Shown piece by piece: positions 15,964-24,169 of a DNA stretch of 64,000 nt. The first letter of the stretch is position 1. Each line of letters opens with the position of its first letter. This DNA comes from TMED8 sp038125725 (GTDB lineage Bacteria > Pseudomonadota > Alphaproteobacteria > Rhodospirillales > Casp-alpha2), in NCBI GenBank assembly GCA_038125725.1, contig JAYPEK010000004.1, forward strand, positions 1 through 64,000, read 5' to 3'. Made by a program: the position numbers and the translations under genes. Under the pieces are notes generated by a model. It saw only the letters and a list, made by a program, of their open reading frames with translations, was not told the origin of the DNA and made no database searches.

Positions 15964-17901
15964 TCAGCCGGATGCGGCAGCCTTGCCGTCCGATGCGGGG
16001 CGCGCGAATTCCGGCACCAGTTCGTGCAGCACCCGGAGCGCCTGGGACCGGTCGAGACCGCCGCAGACGGCGACGAGCCGGTCGACCGCCTGTTCGACGG
16101 CGTTTATATCAGCGGCTCTCGGCGCGGCAAGGAGAATCCCCGGTGACGTGGTCTCCATCAGCGGCTCGGCGCCGTGGAACACTTCCTCGAACAGTTTTTC
16201 GCCGGGCCTGAGCCCAACGATTTCGATCTTTACGTCGACATCGGGCTTCAGCCCGGCCAGGCGGATCATCTGCCTGGCCAGGTCGATGATCTTCACCGGC
16301 TCGCCCATGTCGAGGACGCAGATGTTGCCGGGCGGCACCTCGCCGCCGGTCTCCCCGGCGCCCAGGGCGGCCGCCTGCAGCACAAGTTCCACGGCTTCGC
16401 GGATGGTCATGAAATAACGCCGCATGTCCGGGTGGGTGACGGTCAAGGGGCCGCCGTGCTCGAGCTGGCGGCGGAACAGCGGCACCACGGAACCGGTGGA
16501 GCCAAGCACGTTGCCGAACCGTACGGTGACGAAACGGGTTACCGTCTCGGCGCCGGCGCCGGTACGCGCCTCGAGGTCCCGCGCCTGGCAGTAGATCTCC
16601 GCCAGGCGTTTGGCGGCGCCCATGACCGAGGTCGGGTTGACCGCCTTGTCGGTGGAGATCAGCACCATCTGCCGGGTGCCGTGCCGGCGGCAGGCATCGG
16701 CAACGTTGACGGTGCCTAGCGTATTGGTGGCGATGCCTTCCAGGACGTTGGCTTCAACCATGGGCACGTGCTTCAGTGCCGCGGCGTGAAAGACGACCTC
16801 CGGCCGGGTGGTGGTGAACACCTCTTCCAGGCGCGCCTTGTCGCGGACGTCAGCGATCTCGGCGCTGCGCGGGATGGCCGGGAAATTTTCGGAAGCCTCC
16901 AGGTCGATGCGGTAGAGCGCGTATTCGGAGTTGTCGAGAAGTGTCAGTGCCGCCGGGCCCAGCGCCGCCACCTGGCGGACCAGCTCCGAGCCGATGGAAC
17001 CGCCGGCGCCCGTTACCAGCACCCGCTTGCCGCCGATCAGCCGCGCCATGGCGTCCTTGTCCAGCGGCACCTGTGGCCGGCCCAAGAGGTCTTCCACGGC
17101 GACCGGCTTGATCTCCATCTTGTCCGAAAGCCCGGCCTTGAGGTCGGTCATCTTCGGCAATCTTGCCAGGGTGAGACCCAGCGCGGCAGCCCTGTCCAAC
17201 AGCTCGCCGACGCGCTGGCCGTCCATGTCGTCCTTGGTCAGGATCAGCCGTTGCGGTGCCGCGCCATCGCGTTTCAGCCGCGCCACGGCATCATTCAGGT
17301 TCTCCAGCGTGTCGACCACCTGGACGCCGTGAATTTCACGGCCGACCCGGCCGGGGCCTTCCGACAGGATGCCGACCACCCGGTAGGGCGCGTCCGAGGA
17401 CTGGCGCAGCGCGCGCAGGAACATCTCGGCGCCGTCCGCCGCGCCCGCCAGCAATACCGGGATGCGTTCGCCCGGGCGGGCGGCACGCTCGAAGCCGAAT
17501 TGACGGTCCTTGAGCAGGCGGTAGAAGAACCTGGGCCCGCCCAGCAGCGCCATCAGCACGAACCATTCGATGACCAGCACCGAGCGCGGCAGCGGCTCCA
17601 GGCGCACCCATATGAACATGGTGAAGGCGAAGATCACCACCGTCAGCGACACAGCGCGGGTGATCGCCCAGAGATCGTTCAGCGACGCGTAGCGCCAGAC
17701 CCCGCGATACAGCCCCGACGACCAGAACACGGCGGCCGCGATGGCGGTGAACAGGGCGCCGGCGACCAGCCAGGTGTCGCTCAGGTATTCGAAAATCCAG
17801 AAATCCAGGCGCAGGTAGACCGACAGCACGAACGACAGCGCCGCCATGACGATGTCGTGGGCGAAAACGATCAGTCCGCGCGGTTGAATTTTATGCAGCA
17901 T
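15964..17901 (-). CDS. Membrane-bound UDP-GlcNAc 4,6-dehydratase (WbpM/CapD/WreV family)
   Basis: This 645-residue protein begins with four to five hydrophobic segments (residues about 10-135), followed by a CoA-binding-like region and a C-terminal SDR domain. The NAD motif is TGAGGSIGSELVRQ (about residue 295). The catalytic region contains ISTDKAVNPTSVMGAAKR, with the Asp-Lys-Met/Ser arrangement of the long, membrane-bound dehydratases that convert UDP-GlcNAc to UDP-4-keto-6-deoxy-GlcNAc. It overlaps the WbpV-like gene by 11 nt. With the adjacent reductase and transferases it would supply UDP-QuiNAc or UDP-FucNAc for O-antigen initiation. Family and position support this; the product itself is not proven. 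Confidence 0.88.
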   Translation of the reverse strand: MLHKIQPRGLIVFAHDIVMAALSFVLSVYLRLDFWIFEYLSDTWLVAGALFTAIAAAVFWSSGLYRGVWRYASLNDLWAITRAVSLTVVIFAFTMFIWVRLEPLPRSVLVIEWFVLMALLGGPRFFYRLLKDRQFGFERAARPGERIPVLLAGAADGAEMFLRALRQSSDAPYRVVGILSEGPGRVGREIHGVQVVDTLENLNDAVARLKRDGAAPQRLILTKDDMDGQRVGELLDRAAALGLTLARLPKMTDLKAGLSDKMEIKPVAVEDLLGRPQVPLDKDAMARLIGGKRVLVTGAGGSIGSELVRQVAALGPAALTLLDNSEYALYRIDLEASENFPAIPRSAEIADVRDKARLEEVFTTTRPEVVFHAAALKHVPMVEANVLEGIATNTLGTVNVADACRRHGTRQMVLISTDKAVNPTSVMGAAKRLAEIYCQARDLEARTGAGAETVTRFVTVRFGNVLGSTGSVVPLFRRQLEHGGPLTVTHPDMRRYFMTIREAVELVLQAAALGAGETGGEVPPGNICVLDMGEPVKIIDLARQMIRLAGLKPDVDVKIEIVGLRPGEKLFEEVFHGAEPLMETTSPGILLAAPRAADINAVEQAVDRLVAVCGGLDRSQALRVLHELVPEFARPASDGKAAASG

Positions 17902-18874
17902 CGCCGTCCGTTTCCTGCGCCGGTTGGTGCTGCTTAAACCAAGCCGCCGTGCGTTCCAAGCCCTGATCGACCGAATAGGGCGCTTGCCAGCCCAACTCGG
18001 TGCCGAGAGCCGAGCCGTCGACCCGGAGCGAGCCGGTCAGCCGTGAAATCGCGGCATCCTTGCCGGTGAGCCTACCGGCAAGTTTCAGCAGCGCTGCCGG
18101 TACCGGCAACAGCCGCGCCCGGACGCCGAGAGCGGCGGCGATGCGCCGCACCAGAGATGTCGTGGACAGGTCCTCGCTGTCTGACACCAGGTAGGTGCGG
18201 CCCGCGGCGTCGCCCGATTCGAGGCAGCGGATCAACGCCGAGCAGAGGTTCTCCACGTAGATCAGGCTGCGGCGATTGTCGATCCTGCCGAGCGGCAGCC
18301 AGGTTCCGGCGGCAACGGCGCGCATCAGTTTCTCGAAGTTGCCTTTGACGCCGGGGCCGTAGACCAGCGGCGAACGCAGGATGGTGAGTTCGGTCGAGGT
18401 GCCCTCGGTGGCGATGGCCAGTTCCTTCTCGGCCGAGAGCTTGGTACGCCCGTAGGCGTCCTCCGGCGCCGGGGTGTCGGCGGCGGTGTAGGGCCGATCC
18501 TTCGGCGTGGCCTCGCCGTTGACCTTGATCGAGCTCATGAAGACGATGCGCTTGATGCCCAGCAGCGTGCACTCGGTGGCGAGCCGTCGGGTGACCTCGA
18601 CGTTCATGCGCCGGTAGGCCATTTCGGGATTGCTTGCGGTCTCGTGCATGACGTGGGTACGCGCCGCCAGGTGCACCACCGCGTCCTGGCCGGCGAGCGC
18701 GCCCCGCCAAACCGTGCCGGCGGTCAGCTCGCCGACGTCGATGACGGTGGCGCCGTCGAGCGGCGGCGACGGCTCGGCACGCACGGCGGCGGTTACTTCG
18801 TGGCCCGCCTCGATCAGCATGCGGCAGAGATGCCGGCCGACGAAACCGGTGGCGCCGGTGACTAGGACCTTCAC
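17891..18874 (-). CDS. SDR 4-keto-reductase, WbpV/WreQ-like
   Basis: This 327-residue extended SDR has VTGATGFVGRHLC at the N-terminus and YGRTKLSAEK (Tyr-x-x-x-Lys) in the catalytic region, preceded by MSSIKVNGE. The closest recognisable relatives are WbpV of Pseudomonas and WreQ of Rhizobium, which reduce the 4-keto group of UDP-4-keto-6-deoxy-GlcNAc to give UDP-QuiNAc (or UDP-FucNAc). The placement between a WbuB-like glycosyltransferase (4-nt overlap) and the membrane 4,6-dehydratase is the same association seen in those systems. C4 stereochemistry cannot be read from sequence. Confidence 0.82.
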   Translation of the reverse strand: MKVLVTGATGFVGRHLCRMLIEAGHEVTAAVRAEPSPPLDGATVIDVGELTAGTVWRGALAGQDAVVHLAARTHVMHETASNPEMAYRRMNVEVTRRLATECTLLGIKRIVFMSSIKVNGEATPKDRPYTAADTPAPEDAYGRTKLSAEKELAIATEGTSTELTILRSPLVYGPGVKGNFEKLMRAVAAGTWLPLGRIDNRRSLIYVENLCSALIRCLESGDAAGRTYLVSDSEDLSTTSLVRRIAAALGVRARLLPVPAALLKLAGRLTGKDAAISRLTGSLRVDGSALGTELGWQAPYSVDQGLERTAAWFKQHQPAQETDGDAA

Positions 18875-20100
18875 GTGGTTCCCTCCTGGGCCGATTGCAG
18901 GACCGCCATCATATCCCGGGCCTGTGTCTCACGGCTATGACTTGGCGCGGCGGCGAGGCTGGTGGCGGCAAGCGACTGCAACAGCACCTTGTCGTCATGC
19001 AGGCGTGCGACCCCGCCGGCAAGGGCATCCGGATCCTCGGCCGGCACGTGCAGCCCGGCGCCGTCGGCGGCCAAGATGGCACTGGCCTCGCCTTCCGGCG
19101 CCGCCATCAGGATCGGCAGACCCATGGCCATGGCCTCGAACATCTTTGACGGGATCACTTCCTTGAACACTGGCGAATCCTTCAGATGCACCAGCGCCAC
19201 GTCGCAGAGGCTCCAGACCGCCGGCATGCGCTCCTTGGGCTGGCGCGCCAGAAAGACGACATTCGAGAGCCCGCGCTGTTCGGCTTCGGCCACCAGCATG
19301 TCGCGCTCGGCGCCGCCGCCAGCCAGCAGGAAGGCGATCTCCGGACGGTCGCGCAAGCGCTCGGCGGCGTCCAGCACATTGATCAGCGCATGCGCCATGC
19401 CGTGCGTGCCGACGTAACCGACGACGAACTTGTCCGCGAGCCTGGTCTCGCGTGCCAGTTCCGGGTCGCGCGCGCGCGGGCCGTAGCGCCAGGTGTCGAC
19501 GCCGTTGATGACGACGCTGATCTTGTCGGCGTCGATGCCGCGTCCCACCAGATTGCGCTTGAACGCATGAGTTAGTGCCGCCACGGCGGCCGATCGGCGA
19601 TAGAGAAAAAGCTCCAGCTTCTCCATCATCCGGAGCCCAAGACTCGGGCGCATGGCGCCGACGGCGACGATGGAGGCCGGCCACAGATCGCCCAACTCGA
19701 ACACGAAAGGAACGCGGCGCACGAAGCCCAACGCCCAGCCAGCAACCGCGGCGAAAAACTGCGGCGAGGTGGCGGCGATGACATTGGGTCGGCGCTCGAA
19801 CAGGCCGGCGCCGAATGCAGTGACCATGAAGCTCAGGAAATCCAGCGTGCGCTTCACCGTGCCCCGGTTGGCGGCGACGTAGGTCTTGACTCGCACCACG
19901 CGGATGCCCTGCATCTCTTCGACTTGGTGCCAGCGGTTTTTATAGCCCTCATAGACCTGGCCGTCGGGGAAGTTGGGGGCGCAGGTGAGGACCGTCACCT
20001 GGTGCCCCCACTCGGCCCAATAGCAGGCCCGCTCGAAGACACGTGTGGCGGCGGCATTGGTTTCCGGCGGAAAGTTTTCGGTCAGGAACAGGATCCGCAT
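18871..20100 (-). CDS. Glycosyltransferase family 4, WbuB-like
   Basis: This 409-residue GT-B enzyme starts MRILFLTENFPPETNAAATR. The ATG at 20100 is preferred, since the longer frame upstream only reads through a short tandem repeat into a poor N-terminus. The C-terminal nucleotide-binding half contains the EX7E-type region VFKEVIPSKMFEAMAMGLPI (about 305-325). The nearest recognised type is WbuB, an L-FucNAc/QuiNAc transferase of O-antigen assembly acting on the cytoplasmic face. The last 4 nt overlap the WbpV-like gene. Donor and acceptor are inferred from the neighbours. Confidence 0.85.
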   Translation of the reverse strand: MRILFLTENFPPETNAAATRVFERACYWAEWGHQVTVLTCAPNFPDGQVYEGYKNRWHQVEEMQGIRVVRVKTYVAANRGTVKRTLDFLSFMVTAFGAGLFERRPNVIAATSPQFFAAVAGWALGFVRRVPFVFELGDLWPASIVAVGAMRPSLGLRMMEKLELFLYRRSAAVAALTHAFKRNLVGRGIDADKISVVINGVDTWRYGPRARDPELARETRLADKFVVGYVGTHGMAHALINVLDAAERLRDRPEIAFLLAGGGAERDMLVAEAEQRGLSNVVFLARQPKERMPAVWSLCDVALVHLKDSPVFKEVIPSKMFEAMAMGLPILMAAPEGEASAILAADGAGLHVPAEDPDALAGGVARLHDDKVLLQSLAATSLAAAPSHSRETQARDMMAVLQSAQEGTT

Positions 20101-20141
20101 GGCCCGCTCATTCGCCCATTCACTCGCCCATTCACTCAGTC
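20101..20141. repeat. Short tandem repeat CATTCACTCGCC
   Basis: CATTC(G/A)CTCGCC-like units repeat about three times across the junction between the MraY-like gene and the GT4 start codon. It spans the 3' end of the upstream gene and the 31-nt spacer. In the GT4 frame it would read as a WASEWANE-like peptide if translation began earlier. Confidence 0.55.
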
Positions 20142-21151
20142 GGCCCGCCCTTGGCAAGCAGGAACATCAACAGCGCCGTCGCCGCCACGGCGCCGGAGAC
20201 CGCGGCCCACGGCAGGCCGCGCATGGCGACCATGGTCAGCGCCACCATGAACAGCCCGGCGACGGCGACGATGCCGGCGACTTGGTCATGACGGAGCCCG
20301 CTTTTGACGGCGAGCTGATAGAAATGATCGCGGTGCGCCTCCCAGATGCGCTCGCCGCGCGCGAGGCGCCTGAGCAAAGTCAGCGTCGCATCGCCGACGA
20401 AATAGGCCGGCAGGATCAGCGCCGGCGCCGGGTAGCCGGACGCGGCGAGCCCCAGCAACAACCAGCCGAGCAGGAAGCCCAACGGGATGCTGCCGACATC
20501 GCCCAGGAAGATCTTCGCTGGGTGCCAGTTCCAGCGCAGGAAACCGACCGCCGCGCCGGCGGTGGAGAGGCCCAACGCCAGCCAGGCGGGATCGAGCTTG
20601 CCGATCTTCGCGGCGATGAAAACGCCGAGCCCGATGGCGGCCACCTCAACCCCGGCGATGCCGTCGATGCCGTCCATGAAGTTGAACAGGTTGATGAACC
20701 AGAGCCAGATCAGCGCCGTCAGCGCGAGATCGAGGGCCGGCGGCAGATGGCCGCCGAACACCGGCCCCGGCAACGGCGCCAGGTAGAGCACCGCCGCCAC
20801 GGCCAGGGCCTGCGCGGCGAAGCGTGGCAGCGCGCCGAGGCCGCGTACGTCATCAATCCAGGAGACCGCGGCGAGGATGACGGCGATGAGCGCGATCACC
20901 GGCACCGGGCCGGGCCCGCCCGGTAGCCAGGCCCAGGCCGCCAGCCAAACGGGCAGCATCGCCGCCAGCACGGCGATGCCGCCGCCGCGCGGGACGGGCG
21001 TGTCGTGGCTGGAGCGGTGGTTCGGGTGGTCGAGAACAGCCCGGCGCGTGAGCAGGCCGATCAATAGCCGGGTGCCGATGTAAGCGACGAAAAAGGCGAC
21101 GGCGGCCATGAGGGCGGCCACGGGTACGGGAGGGAGGTTCTGGAGCGTCAT
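20132..21151 (-). CDS. Initiating polyprenyl-phosphate sugar-1-phosphate transferase, WbpL/WecA/MraY family
   Basis: This 339-residue membrane protein has about ten hydrophobic segments. Diagnostic cytoplasmic loops are present: WIDDVRGLGALPRFAAQ (metal-binding DD), NFMDGIDGIAG, IFLGDVGSIPLGF and EAHRDHFYQ near the C-terminus. The family transfers an N-acetylamino-sugar phosphate from a UDP-sugar to undecaprenyl phosphate, the first committed step of O-antigen or capsule repeat synthesis. Together with the WbuB-, WbpV- and WbpM-like genes downstream it most resembles WbpL/WreU, which use UDP-QuiNAc or UDP-FucNAc. Confidence 0.92.
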   Translation of the reverse strand: MTLQNLPPVPVAALMAAVAFFVAYIGTRLLIGLLTRRAVLDHPNHRSSHDTPVPRGGGIAVLAAMLPVWLAAWAWLPGGPGPVPVIALIAVILAAVSWIDDVRGLGALPRFAAQALAVAAVLYLAPLPGPVFGGHLPPALDLALTALIWLWFINLFNFMDGIDGIAGVEVAAIGLGVFIAAKIGKLDPAWLALGLSTAGAAVGFLRWNWHPAKIFLGDVGSIPLGFLLGWLLLGLAASGYPAPALILPAYFVGDATLTLLRRLARGERIWEAHRDHFYQLAVKSGLRHDQVAGIVAVAGLFMVALTMVAMRGLPWAAVSGAVAATALLMFLLAKGGPTE

Positions 21152-21215
21152 GGCCGCAGTCTAAACCGGGCCATCGTTTCGCCCAAGCAAAGCAAGGCCG
21201 GTATTGAAGAAAAAG

Positions 21216-22622
21216 TCAGCCGCGGCCGTAGGTGTCTTCCAGCCGGACGATGTCGTCCTCGCCGATATAGCCGCCGGATTGCACTTCGATCAAGTGCAGC
21301 GGTTCGTCGCCGGGGTTCTCCAACCGGTGCGGCGCACCGATGGGGATGTAGGTGGACTGGTTGGGGCCGAGATCGATGGTTTCCTCGCCGTTGGTAACGC
21401 GCGCCGTGCCGGCGACCACGATCCAATGTTCGGCTCGGTGATGGTGATATTGCAGGCTGAGCTTGGCGCCAGGTTTGACGACGATGCGTTTGACCAGAAA
21501 ACCGTCACCGCCCTCCAGGTTCTGATAGTGCCCCCAAGGACGGTAGACGCTGGTATGACTGACGGTCTCCTCGAATCCTAATTGATCCAGGTGCGCGAAG
21601 ATGTCCTTCACTTCCTGGGTACGGTCCTTGGGCAGCACCAGGACGACGTCATCGGTGGCGACGATAACCAGGTTCTCGACACCCATGGTGGCGACCAATG
21701 GCTTTTGGCTGCGCACAAACGTATTGCGCGAGTCCAGAACCAGCGCCGGCCCATCGGCGACATTGCCATCGGCGTCCGCATCGCTTAGTTCCCACAGGCT
21801 TGCCCAGGATCCGACGTCGCTCCACTTAATTTGCAGCGGCACGACGGCGGCGCGGTCGGTCTTCTCCATGACGGCGTAATCGATGGAGATGGCCGGCGCT
21901 GTGGCAAAGGCCTGCTCGTCCAGGCGGGTGAAGTCGAGATCCTGTTTTGCGCCGTCCAGCCCCGCCAGCGTGGCGGTATTGATATCGGGATTGAATTTTT
22001 CGATTTCAGCCAGCAGCGTCTTGGCCGAGAACAAGAAGATTCCGGCGTTCCAGTAGTAGTCGCCATGGCGGAGGTACTCTTCGGCCAGGGCCTTGTCGGG
22101 CTTTTCGACGAAGCGGTCGACATGATAACCGACCGGTCCCAGCGGCTCGCCCCGGCGAATATAGCCGTAACCGGTTTCGGGGCGGTCCGGTCGGACGCCG
22201 AAGGTCACCAATTGCCCTTGCGCGGCGAGCTCGCCGGCCGAAGTCACGGTTTCACGGAAAGAGGCGGCGTCTTCGATCACATGGTCCGAGGACAGGACCA
22301 GCATCAGGGCGTCCGGGTTCGTCTTCGCCAACTGGTGCGCGGCAACGGCGATGGCCGGCCCGGTGTTGCGTCCAAGCGGCTCCAGCAGAATGGCCTCGGC
22401 CGTCATGTCGTGGGTGCGAAGCTCTTCGGCGACCAAGAAACGATGTTCATGGTTGCAGACGATCAGCGGCGGCTGAAACGGCGCGCCGTCGACCCGGGCC
22501 AGGGTCTGAGTGAACATGGTGTCGGCACCATGGATATCGATAAACTGCTTGGGGCGCAGCTTGCGCGATAGGGGCCAAAGGCGGGTGCCCGAACCACCGG
22601 AAAGAATAACGGGGACGATCAT
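21216..22622 (-). CDS. manC: Mannose-1-phosphate guanylyltransferase / mannose-6-phosphate isomerase
   Basis: This is a 468-residue type II bifunctional enzyme, normal length for AlgA/ManC/RfbM. The N-terminal nucleotidyltransferase opens with VILSGGSGTRLWPLSRKLRPKQF, and the second signature FVEKPDKALAEEYL lies near residue 167. The C-terminal cupin domain (about 350-468) has LQYHHHRAEHWIVV, the isomerase metal site. It makes GDP-mannose, the precursor of mannose, rhamnose, fucose or perosamine branches. No GDP-mannose dehydratase is recognised in the window. It is a minus-strand gene 64 nt upstream of the WbpL-like gene. Confidence 0.95.
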   Translation of the reverse strand: MIVPVILSGGSGTRLWPLSRKLRPKQFIDIHGADTMFTQTLARVDGAPFQPPLIVCNHEHRFLVAEELRTHDMTAEAILLEPLGRNTGPAIAVAAHQLAKTNPDALMLVLSSDHVIEDAASFRETVTSAGELAAQGQLVTFGVRPDRPETGYGYIRRGEPLGPVGYHVDRFVEKPDKALAEEYLRHGDYYWNAGIFLFSAKTLLAEIEKFNPDINTATLAGLDGAKQDLDFTRLDEQAFATAPAISIDYAVMEKTDRAAVVPLQIKWSDVGSWASLWELSDADADGNVADGPALVLDSRNTFVRSQKPLVATMGVENLVIVATDDVVLVLPKDRTQEVKDIFAHLDQLGFEETVSHTSVYRPWGHYQNLEGGDGFLVKRIVVKPGAKLSLQYHHHRAEHWIVVAGTARVTNGEETIDLGPNQSTYIPIGAPHRLENPGDEPLHLIEVQSGGYIGEDDIVRLEDTYGRG

Positions 22623-22691
22623 CTTAGATGGGAAACTTTATTTGAAGCCGGACCGAAGCATTTGATAATGGCTTCCTTGAACCAATGCCGA

Positions 22692-23405
22692 TTACTTGAA
22701 CAGATTATAGCGCAAGATGCAGTAGATCGCCCTGAATCCGTCTTTCCAGGTGATCTTCTTGCCTTCGCCGTACGTCCGCCCGTTATAACTGATACCGACT
22801 TCGTAGATACGGGGACGGGGATTGAGCCGGCTGATCTTGGCGGTCATTTCAGGCTCGATGCCGAACCTTCTTTCCCGCAGGTCGAGTTTGGAGATGACCT
22901 CGCGACGGAAGACCTTGTAGCAGGTTTCCATGTCCGTGAGGTTCAGGTCCGTCATCATGTTCGAAAACAGGGTGAGAACCTTGTTGCCGACGCTGTGCCA
23001 GAAGTAGAGCACGCGGTGGCTGTGCCCGCCGGAAAACCGAGAGCCGTACACGACGTCGGCCTGCTCGTGGAAAATCGGCTGCAGCAGTTTCGGATACTCG
23101 CTCGGATCGTACTCCAGGTCCGCATCCTGGATCAGCACGATGTCGCCTTCGGCAAGCTTGAAGCCGGTAACGAGCGCCGCCCCTTTTCCCTGGTTGTACG
23201 GGTGCTTCGCAAGCCTGACCGCCGAATGATCGCGCGCCAGGCCTTCGGCGATCTCCACGGACCTGTCTTGCGAGGCATCGTCGACAATCAGGATTTCCAG
23301 TTCCAGGCCCTTGATGTCGGCTTTCAGGATTTTGTCGATCATCGTCGCAAGCGTGGCTTCTTCGTTGTAGCAAGGAACAACGACGGACAATTTTTGGTCG
23401 CTCAT
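22692..23405 (-). CDS. Glycosyltransferase family 2, dolichol-phosphate-sugar synthase type
   Basis: This is a 237-residue single-domain GT-A enzyme beginning MSDQKLSVVVPCYNEEATLA. The ATG at 23405 is chosen because it has a GAGAG upstream and begins right where family similarity begins. The metal-binding site is QDADLEYDPSEYPKLL, and PYNQGKGAALVTGF is typical of the DPM1/polyprenyl-phosphate sugar synthases. There are no membrane segments. It probably loads a hexose onto polyprenyl phosphate for later use by the GT-C type membrane proteins of the locus. It lies 8 nt after the methyltransferase gene. Confidence 0.85.
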   Translation of the reverse strand: MSDQKLSVVVPCYNEEATLATMIDKILKADIKGLELEILIVDDASQDRSVEIAEGLARDHSAVRLAKHPYNQGKGAALVTGFKLAEGDIVLIQDADLEYDPSEYPKLLQPIFHEQADVVYGSRFSGGHSHRVLYFWHSVGNKVLTLFSNMMTDLNLTDMETCYKVFRREVISKLDLRERRFGIEPEMTAKISRLNPRPRIYEVGISYNGRTYGEGKKITWKDGFRAIYCILRYNLFK

Positions 23406-23413
23406 GTGCTCTC

Positions 23414-24157
23414 TCAAACACCCTGCTGGCGGCGCTGCGCCACGAGGACAATGTTTTTTCCAAGCGGAGGCCGGATGGCGGACTCGAGCCAAGTGCCGAG
23501 AGGCACGAAAAACCGATCATAAATCCGGACCAGAGTGGGATTGAAGTCGGTCTTTCCGGCAAGAGTGTTGATGATCCACCACGGAAGCACCCCGATGAAA
23601 TCCATGTAACTTGCAACGGATATGTGAAAGCCGGCATCGGCCAGCATGGATGTGAGCGATTTCAGGCGGTATCGCCGAAAATGGCCGAGCCGAATATCCA
23701 TGTTACTGAACAAAAAGGGAAGCGCCGGTACCATGATGTGCAAATGCCCACCGGGTTTCAGCGCGCGGTGCATTTGCGCGATGGCGCCGTTGTCGTCTTC
23801 GATATGCTCCAGGACGTTTACCATGACGATACTGTCGACGCTCGCTTCCGGCATCGAAACAAGCTGGGCTTCCAGGGTGTTCTCACAAATCCGGACATGA
23901 TCGTGACCGTGGAATTTCGACCGTAACATATGCACATGTTTAGAGGATGGTTCGACGAGGATCAATTCAGGGCAGTATTTCGAAAGATGTTCGGAAATCG
24001 CGCCCGAGCCGGAGCCGAGTTCCAGCACCGTTCCCCTCAGGGTGTTCCGAAAGTGGGACAGAATCCACTCTTGATACCGAACGAGTTCAGCGAGGCTTTC
24101 CAGGTCGAAGCCGTCATACTCGAAGTCGGAACTGGCGGGTGCAGGGCTATCGGGCAT
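23414..24157 (-). CDS. Class I SAM-dependent methyltransferase
   Basis: This 247-residue protein has the SAM-binding motif I VLELGSGSGAISEHL (about residues 43-57) and post-motifs SIVMVNVLEHIEDDNGAI and LKPGGHLHIMVPALPFL. It belongs to the broad Methyltransf_11/25 group. The substrate cannot be read from the sequence. Placed between a UDP-sugar SDR and a polyprenyl-sugar synthase, it probably methylates a glycan residue or a lipid-linked intermediate. No signal peptide is visible, so action in the cytoplasm is likely. Confidence 0.85.
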   Translation of the reverse strand: MPDSPAPASSDFEYDGFDLESLAELVRYQEWILSHFRNTLRGTVLELGSGSGAISEHLSKYCPELILVEPSSKHVHMLRSKFHGHDHVRICENTLEAQLVSMPEASVDSIVMVNVLEHIEDDNGAIAQMHRALKPGGHLHIMVPALPFLFSNMDIRLGHFRRYRLKSLTSMLADAGFHISVASYMDFIGVLPWWIINTLAGKTDFNPTLVRIYDRFFVPLGTWLESAIRPPLGKNIVLVAQRRQQGV

Positions 24158-24169
24158 CTGACCGGCTAA

